From: an uncultured Verrucomicrobiota bacterium
GTDB lineage: Bacteria; Verrucomicrobiota; Kiritimatiellia; CAIVKH01
Direction of reading: 5' to 3'
Assembly (NCBI GenBank): GCA_937894535.1
Contig: CALBHI010000083.1
Location: 1-18,250, forward strand
Length of the DNA stretch: 18,250 nt
Each line of letters begins with the position of its first letter. Position 1 is the first letter of the stretch. The translations under genes and the position numbers were made by a program. Positions 1 through 6,400 of this stretch are shown piece after piece. The notes under the pieces are model-generated. The model was not told the DNA's origin. It did not search any database and worked only from the letters and a program-made list of their open reading frames with translations.

Positions 1-584
1 AGGAGATCGGCATCGCCTTCCTGTTCGCACCGGCCCTGCACCCGGCGATGAAACATGCGATCGGGCCGCGCCGCGAGATCGGCATCCGCAGCATCTTCAA
101 CATCCTCGGTCCGCTGTCGAACCCGGCGAATGCGCGTTATGGCATGCTCGGCGTGTACCAGCGATCGCTGGTTCCCGTGCTGGCCGAAGCGGCGGCAAGC
201 CTCGGGGCGCGCCACTTGTTCATCGTGCACGGGCATGACGGCTTGGACGAGATCACCCTGACCGGACCAACCGAAGTTGCGGAAGTGCGCGACGGCCGGG
301 TCCAGGTGAGCACGTTTGATCCGCGCGAATACGGGTTCGCCCTGTGCCAGACCTCGGACCTGACCGGAGGCGACCCGCAGCACAATGCCGGGATCATCCG
401 TTCGATCCTCGACGGCCACCGCGGATTCCCGCGCGACATCGTCGTGCTGAACGCAGCCATCGCCATTGTCGCCGGGCAGCAGGCCGCCTCGATCAAGGAA
501 GGTATCGCCAAGGCCGAGGCCTCCATCGACTCCGGCGCGGCACGCAGCAAGCTGGATCAACTCGTGGCGCGCACGAAGGGATGA
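1..584 (+). CDS. trpD: Anthranilate phosphoribosyltransferase, C-terminal part (5' end outside window)
   Basis: TrpD transfers phosphoribose from PRPP to anthranilate, the second step of tryptophan synthesis from chorismate, in the cytoplasm. The reading frame is open from base 3, so about 193 C-terminal residues of a protein usually near 340 are visible; the N-terminal domain with the PRPP-binding glycine loop lies upstream. Recognisable family blocks are GIAFLFAPALHPAMKHA (bases 12-62), RREIGIRSIFNILGPLSNPA (bases 72-131) and the C-terminal helix ending in ARTKG. The ATG at 48 is internal (the Met of HPAMKH), not the start. The stop at 582-584 is followed by a long inverted repeat and then a convergent gene, so trpD appears to be the last gene of its transcript. 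Identification is firm from these motifs; no other trp gene is visible here. Confidence 0.93.
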   Translation, partial: EIGIAFLFAPALHPAMKHAIGPRREIGIRSIFNILGPLSNPANARYGMLGVYQRSLVPVLAEAAASLGARHLFIVHGHDGLDEITLTGPTEVAEVRDGRVQVSTFDPREYGFALCQTSDLTGGDPQHNAGIIRSILDGHRGFPRDIVVLNAAIAIVAGQQAASIKEGIAKAEASIDSGAARSKLDQLVARTKG

Positions 585-589
585 GGGGG

Positions 590-802
590 TTAACCACCCG
601 CTTCGCTCGAGGAAGAGGAGACGGAGGAGATGGGAGACTCCACCTCGATGCTGGCGGGTGATGGTATGTCCGGGCAGGATCGGATCGGTCATCTGGTTGC
701 CGCACCATGACTACCTATTCCATCATGCCCTGTGCTGTGGCAGGGGATCATTTGACAGCTCCCTCTTCTGCCTCCTCTTCCTCGAGCGAAGCGGGTGGTT
801 AA
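590..802. repeat. 213-bp element bounded by perfect 31-bp inverted repeats (MITE-like or long hairpin)
   Basis: Bases 590-620 are the exact reverse complement of 772-802 (31 of 31). Both outer ends read TTAA, followed inward by CCACCCGCTTCGCTCG. The 151-bp interior has no convincing gene; it holds a small hairpin (CCCTG 728-732, CAGGG 741-745). The element begins 5 bp after the trpD stop and ends 12 bp before the cls stop, so it fills the gap between two convergent genes. It could be a non-autonomous mobile element with TTAA or TA at its ends, a dispersed intergenic repeat, or a bidirectional transcription terminator. The repeat is directly seen; its nature is inference. No target duplication beyond TTAA is evident. 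Confidence 0.85.
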
Positions 803-814
803 AGCTTCATCGGG

Positions 815-2329
815 TTACAGGATCGGCGTGAGGATGCTGCAGGCGTTTTCCTTCATCCGCTGGGCGAGCGGTCGGTTGCGCCACGCGTTCAGGCGCAACT
901 CGTGGCTGAGGGCGACCTCCTCCAGCATGGCCTGCTTGAGTTGGTTGATGAACGGCCCGTCGTACACCATCAGGTTGGTCTCGTAGTTGAGCTTCAGGCT
1001 GCGCACGTCGAGGTTGGCGCTGCCGATCATGGCGACCGCATCATCCACGATCAGGCCCTTGGCGTGCATGAAGGGCGGATGCCGTTCAAAGACCCGTACG
1101 CCGGAAGCGAGCAATTCCTCGTAGTAGGCGCGGCCGGCCCATCCGGCATAAAAGTGGTTGTTGAATTCGGGCACGACGAGGCGCACATCAACCCCGCGCA
1201 GGGCGGCGTTGCGCAGGGCCTGGATGATATCGGTGGTCGGGACGAGGTACGGCGTAACGGCGAGGATGCTGGACTGCGCGCTGACCAGGCAGGCAAAGAG
1301 GCTGTCGCTGATTTCATCGAGCGCGGTGGCCGGTCCCCCATTGACCATGCGGATCGGCACGTCGCCCGCCGGCTCCACGCGGGGAAAATGGTCTTCACAG
1401 AGCAACCGGTCGGGGTCTTCTTCGGTGATGTAGAACCAATCGCGGAGGAAGGTGTATTGCAGCTCGGAGACGATCGGTCCGGCGAGGGCGACATGGTAAT
1501 CGCGGATCGGCGGCTTGTCGCCGCGGGTGGTGTTCTCCACATGCAGGTTGATGCCACCGGTGAAGGCGGTCTCACCGTCGATAATCGCTACCTTGCGGTG
1601 GTTGCGCAGGTTGATCTGGAACTGGCGTTTGAGCAGGCGGGCCATGGTCCAGCCGGCGATCTGCAGGTTGGGGGTGCGGCGGTAGCGGAAGAACAAGCCG
1701 CTCAGCACGGCCTTGGTCGAACCAAGCCGGTCATAGAGGATGCGCACCTGAACCCCGGAGCGGGCCTTGTCGGCGAGGGCTTTCATCAAGGTGCGCCCGA
1801 AGGGATCGTTGCCGATGATGAAGCTCTGGAGGTGGATGTGGCGGCGAGCGGAGGCGACGGCGGCGAGCAGGCGCGGGAAAAATTCATCGCCGGTCACCAG
1901 CAGCTCGATCCGGTTGCCGCCGAGCAGCGGGTGGTCGGTGAGTTGCGAAGCGATGGCGCGGTCGATTTCGCGGGCGACCGGATGGTCGGGTTGGCGGGAC
2001 ACCGCTTCGCGGATGGACCGCCAATAGTTTAGCGGCAGTTCGGCGGACTCGCGGGCGGAGCGTTCGTGCTCGAATTTCTGGTTGGAGGTTTCCTTGCGCC
2101 AACTTTTTGCCGCCACGCGGTTGATGCCGAAACCAAGATACAGCAGGAAACCAAGACCGGGCAGCGTCCAGGTGACCATGATCCACAGCATCGCCGCGAC
2201 GGGATCACGGCGGTGGCGAAACAGGTGCAGCAACACCCACACGAAGCTGGCCAGGTGCAGGATGGTAGACAGCGAGAGGATCGGCCAGAACGGATCGGCC
2301 AGTACCGCTTCGTAGGCTTCGGCATTCAT
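815..2329 (-). CDS. cls: Cardiolipin synthase (phospholipase D superfamily)
   Basis: This 504-residue protein should join two phosphatidylglycerol molecules into cardiolipin and glycerol at the inner membrane. It has two N-terminal membrane segments (about residues 13-37 and 45-68), then two phospholipase-D catalytic motifs: H244-x-K246-x4-D251 followed by FTGGIN, and H422-x-K424-x4-D429 followed by IGSANLDVRS. The length and layout match bacterial ClsA-type enzymes (about 480-510 residues). The ATG at 2329 overlaps the stop of the upstream kinase gene in an ATGA arrangement, implying a shared transcript and coupled translation. The TAA stop lies 12 bp from the inverted-repeat element. The family call is firm; which of several Cls paralogues it matches cannot be decided here. 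Confidence 0.93.
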   Translation of the reverse strand: MNAEAYEAVLADPFWPILSLSTILHLASFVWVLLHLFRHRRDPVAAMLWIMVTWTLPGLGFLLYLGFGINRVAAKSWRKETSNQKFEHERSARESAELPLNYWRSIREAVSRQPDHPVAREIDRAIASQLTDHPLLGGNRIELLVTGDEFFPRLLAAVASARRHIHLQSFIIGNDPFGRTLMKALADKARSGVQVRILYDRLGSTKAVLSGLFFRYRRTPNLQIAGWTMARLLKRQFQINLRNHRKVAIIDGETAFTGGINLHVENTTRGDKPPIRDYHVALAGPIVSELQYTFLRDWFYITEEDPDRLLCEDHFPRVEPAGDVPIRMVNGGPATALDEISDSLFACLVSAQSSILAVTPYLVPTTDIIQALRNAALRGVDVRLVVPEFNNHFYAGWAGRAYYEELLASGVRVFERHPPFMHAKGLIVDDAVAMIGSANLDVRSLKLNYETNLMVYDGPFINQLKQAMLEEVALSHELRLNAWRNRPLAQRMKENACSILTPIL

Positions 2330-3324
2330 CGGTCAAGCTCCAGGCGGATCAGCGAGAGTTGGCGGCGGAGTTCATCGATTTCGCGCCGCCAGTGGCTGGC
2401 CGATCCCCAATCGGGGGCAAGGCGGTTGAATCCGCCGTCGGCCTTCTGGCGCGCACACCAGGCGGTGTAGTGGATGAAGCGCATGGCGCGGAGGGGTTCG
2501 ACGAGGCGCAGCGACTCGGGGGGGAGGTCGCGGAAGGTTTCGTAGCCCTCGCGAAAGAGGTTGAACTCGTTGCGGGCCTGGTCCGGCCGGTCCGGAAGCA
2601 GCATCCAGACGTCCTGGATGGGCGGGCCGACGGCCATGTCGTCGAAGTCGATCAGGCACAGCGGCTCATCGGGGCGGTCGAGGATATTCTGCGGATGGCA
2701 ATCGCCGTGGATGCGGATCATCTCGGCATCGTCAAACCACGGGGCGATCAGGTCCACGATGTCCCACGCGGCGTCCTCGTATTCATCGCGCAGGCTTTCG
2801 TACGGGAAAAACGGGCCGTCGAGCAGGGAGTCGAGGTGGTCGGCGGTGGCCTCCTCGGGGTGCAGCGAGATCCGGTCGCGGGGTGCGGTGCGGGCACCCA
2901 CCTCGTGCAAGCGTGCGAGCAGGCGACCGAGTTCGATCCAGCGTTCCGGGGGAGGTTCGACGAGGGGGCGGCCGCCGATCTTCGGGAACAGGGCGAAATG
3001 GACGCCGTGGGCATCGGTATGCAGTCCGACGCCATCGTGGAAGATCGGGGTGACCACCGGGACTTCGGCGGCGGCCAGTTCGCGGAGGAAATCGACCTCA
3101 TCCTGCAACGCCGTGCGGGACCAGCGACCGGGGCGGTAGAATTTGATGATCAGCCACGTGCCATCCTCGGCCTGCACCTCGTACACGCGGTTGATGTAGC
3201 TGTTCAGTTGTCGACAGAGGTTGGTACAACGGCGGCCGGTCACCGACTCGACATGCTCAATCACGTGATCGGGGGTCAGGTGGGAAAAGTCGGCCAAGGC
3301 GACGGATGGTTGCGGTTCGATCAC
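2326..3324 (-). CDS. srkA: Stress response Ser/Thr protein kinase, SrkA/YihE family
   Basis: This 332-residue cytoplasmic protein has the aminoglycoside-phosphotransferase/choline-kinase fold. It resembles E. coli SrkA (YihE), a kinase that protects cells under envelope and oxidative stress. Recalled SrkA landmarks are present in order: LNSYINRVYEV (40-50), VKFYRP-type ATP lysine K61 in IIKFYRPGRW, the catalytic loop HGDCHPQN (206-213), the metal-binding IDFDD (225-229), PIQDVWMLL (235-243) and EPLRAMRFIHYTAW (276-289). The start is GTG at 3324 with only a weak ribosome site upstream. The stop overlaps the cls ATG by 4 bp, so the pair forms an operon, which may link phospholipid supply to envelope stress (inference). 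A homoserine-kinase-like activity is the main alternative but fits the motifs less well. Confidence 0.88.
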   Translation of the reverse strand: MIEPQPSVALADFSHLTPDHVIEHVESVTGRRCTNLCRQLNSYINRVYEVQAEDGTWLIIKFYRPGRWSRTALQDEVDFLRELAAAEVPVVTPIFHDGVGLHTDAHGVHFALFPKIGGRPLVEPPPERWIELGRLLARLHEVGARTAPRDRISLHPEEATADHLDSLLDGPFFPYESLRDEYEDAAWDIVDLIAPWFDDAEMIRIHGDCHPQNILDRPDEPLCLIDFDDMAVGPPIQDVWMLLPDRPDQARNEFNLFREGYETFRDLPPESLRLVEPLRAMRFIHYTAWCARQKADGGFNRLAPDWGSASHWRREIDELRRQLSLIRLELDR

Positions 3325-3384
3325 GGAAAAACACTATCACACCGGCGGGATCCGGGAAAGAGCAACGCGGAATCGCCGGAGGAC

Positions 3385-3404
3385 GCGGCCGGTGGGGCGG
3401 CCGC
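3385..3404. other. Small GC-rich hairpin upstream of srkA
   Basis: GCGGCC (3385-3390) pairs with GGCCGC (3399-3404) around an 8-base loop. It lies in the 153-bp gap between the amylase stop and the srkA start, next to a stronger hairpin at 3425-3457. It may belong to the same 3'-end structure or to the srkA leader. No T-run follows on either strand. Confidence 0.4.
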
Positions 3405-3424
3405 AGGCGTGGTTCGCGTGGCCG

Positions 3425-3457
3425 GGCGGAAACGCCCGGGGGACCGGGCGTTCCGCC
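3425..3457 (-). terminator. Strong hairpin after the amylase gene (terminator-like, no T-run)
   Basis: GGCGGAAACGCCCGG (3425-3439) pairs with CCGGGCGTTCCGCC (3444-3457) over 14 bp with one bulged A and a 4-base loop. On the minus strand it starts about 20 bases after the amylase stop codon. No U-tract follows, so it is not a textbook intrinsic terminator; it may stabilise the mRNA 3' end or cause pausing. The short arms can also pair in an alternative register (3422-3428 with 3433-3439). Confidence 0.6.
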
Positions 3458-3477
3458 TGCGTTGCGTGGACGATCGA

Positions 3478-6400
3478 CTACTTCACGATGCGCGCGAAGG
3501 GCGCGGTGAAGAGGTCGGTGTCGGACCACTCGAGCGAGGAGTTCCAGACTTCCACGCCGGGGGTGTTCAAGGTGGCGGGGTCGTTCGGGATCGTGTCGAG
3601 GGATGACTGGGATCCGGTGTTGATGAACACGCCGATACCGTTGGCTTCGAGGGTGGCGCGGGTCAGGCCGAGGCGGGCCAGCGGAATCGAGATTTCGTAG
3701 AACGTATCGCGGCCCTTGTTGTGGCCGATGTAGTTGTTCAGCGCGACGTTCGGGTTCGACAGGTAGTTGTCCACATCGCCCACGCCCCAGAGGGAGTCGG
3801 CGGCATTTACGCCGGAGACGCGGGCGATCTGGATGCCGGCCTCGGCGGCGGAGAGGTAGTTCGTGCCGCGGCTCTCGTCGCCGGCGAACTTGCCGTTCAC
3901 CGCCTTGGAGATGAACGAGGCACCGGCCCAGAGGTCGGCGCGCATGGCGACCTGGTAATCGGGCACGTTGGCGCCGGTGAACTTGTCGTTCTTGGCCCAC
4001 ATGTTGCTGACCGCGCCGCCAGCACCGGTGTCGATCGAGATGAAGTGGAGGATACCCTGGTTGTTGCCGAGGGCGTCACCCGAGCCGTAGTTCGACGGAT
4101 CGATCACGTCGGTGATGTCGGCGAACTGGTAGGCGAGGTAGAGGTTGTTGTCGTCCCAGGCCGCCCAGAGGTGGGTCAGGTCGGCCGGGGTCTCGTGCAT
4201 CGTCCAGTTGCTGCCGAGCGAACGCGGGTCGTCGTTGGCGAGGTCGATGGCGATCAGGTTGTTGGTGGACCATTCGCCGTTGTTGATGCCATTGACGGTC
4301 TTCGTGCCAAACTGGCCGAAGGTCGGGTTGGTGGACGGGGGCAGGAAGCCACCGGTTCCGCCACCACCGCCCCCGCCGCCGCTGTTCACGGTGGCGGAGT
4401 AGTTCGCGCCTCCGTTGTTGTCGGTGATGGTGGTGCCTTGGGCATCGGTAACCGAAATGGTGTACTGGACCAACGAACCGGCGGGGAACGATCCGATGTT
4501 CACGTTCCACCAGGCGCGGCCGGCATCATCCCAGCCGGGATTCCGGTTCATGGCCACGGTCGTCCAGCCGCCGGGGCAGCCGCCCGCACAATAGGAGATG
4601 GAGGCGCTCACGCCCGCACCGGTCGGCGACGAGGCGCTGTTCACCCAGATCTCGCTGTTCGAGGTGATCGATCCGTTTTCCGGCCAGTGGTGGGTGCCGT
4701 TCACGTTGGTGATGGCGATGCCGGCGGCGCGGGTGTAGGAGTAGACCTTCTGGTCGCTGTTGCCGGCGGAGTTCTGGCCGAACACGGTCAGGGTGCGGGA
4801 CTGGCCGTTCGAGAAGCTAGCGCCGATCACCACCACCTGGTTGTTGGTGAACGGGAGGGCGCTCTGGCCTTCGATGGTGTAGATCGCATTCGTAATGGTG
4901 CCGCCAGAGACATTCAACGTGACGGCAACGCCGCCGATGTTGGTGAATACGGTGCTGCCGGGGGTCGCGCTGACGATGACCGGGTCGGATCCGCCGCCAC
5001 CGCCGCCGCCACCACCACCCGCCGAGGTGAGCTCGAGGCGGTAGAAGCTGGACGGGTGGTTCGTGCTTTCGGCGTCCTCGATGACGATCATGTACGACGA
5101 ACCGCCGACGGTGGTACGGGTGGCCACCTCGTGGGTGTAGGGGCCTTCGATGCCGGTGCGGGAAGCCATCACACGGTAGGAGCGCTGGGGCTTGGCATTC
5201 CAGGCCATGGCGGCGCGGCGGTTGTTGTTCGAGCTGGCCATGATTTCCTCGACGATCATGGTGTCGGCGGAATTGGTCGGGCTGGTCCCGGCCATGTACT
5301 CTTCCCAGTCGGAAGCGCCGTCGTTGTCGTAGTCGCCGGTACCGGGTACGAGTTGGCCAAACCAGATCATTTCCAACTCATCGGGGATGCCGTTGTTGTT
5401 GGTGTCGGCGGCAGCCGATCCGGCGCGGATGATGGTGACCGTGTCGTTGGTGGTCACACTGGATCCACCGCCGAGTGAGGTCAGCATCAGGTTGTTGAAG
5501 AAGAAGTCGCGGTTCGGATTGAACTCATCGCTGGTGCCGTTGTTCGCCGACCAGGCGCGGAACTGGTTGATCGAGCCGCTGAACGAGCCGGTGTAGGTAC
5601 GCTTGGTGCCACCGACCGGGGTGACATCCACGCTGTAGGCAGTGGTGGCGGTGCGGGTGAAGGCGACATCCACGCCGTTGCTGGTCCACGGGATATCGGT
5701 CGGGTTGGTGCCGGTGTAGTTGGTGCCGCCGCCGACGAAGTAGAGTTCCCACTTGGTCGCGCCACTGCTGTCGCGCAAGGCCATGCCGAACGAACCGCCG
5801 CTCTCCCAGATCCAGTTGTTCTGGATGCGGGCGTGGAAGGTCTGGCCGATGGCCAGCTCCGACGGGAACGGGCGGATGGAAGCGGCGAAGTTGCCGCCCT
5901 GATAGGACCACATGCCGAAGCCCTTGGCCGCGGTAAAGTGTCCGGCCGACGTACCGCCGCTCTCGAGCTGCCAGGCGTTGAATCCGGTGCCCAGGTTCGA
6001 GCCGTTGGTCCACGCGCTGTAGTTTGAGGCGACGTCGCGGGCGTTGGTGACGGTGGAGCCGCCGGTGCTGTTGCTGCCGCGCACGGTGATGACGTTGGTA
6101 CCGACACCGAGGCCGACCAGCGGGATGCTCCACGGGCTGGCCGCGGCGATCGAACCCGAAGCGCCGGTGAGGGCATTGGTCCAGCGCAGGTGGCCGGTCA
6201 TGTTCAGGGCGAGGCCTTGCAGCGTGTAGGCTTCAACATTGTTCGGGACGCTCAACACCTCGGCTGCGGGATCGGTGATGGCGAAGTCGGGCGGAGGCTG
6301 GATGGAACCGCAACCGGACACGGGCTTGCTCCAGTCATTGCCACCATTGTTGTCCCAGATGCGGGCGGCCTGGTTCGTGTTGCCGTCGTTAAAGACGAAG

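Noticed and set aside
902..3606. Long plus-strand frames opposite cls and srkA (902-2032, 2359-3606)
   Set aside because: Shadows of the HKD-motif and SrkA-motif genes on the minus strand.
3721..5478. 585-codon plus-strand frame opposite the 3' part of the amylase
   Set aside because: Repetitive Val/Gly/Asp/His product without domains; the minus-strand frame continues unbroken through the region with recognisable modules.
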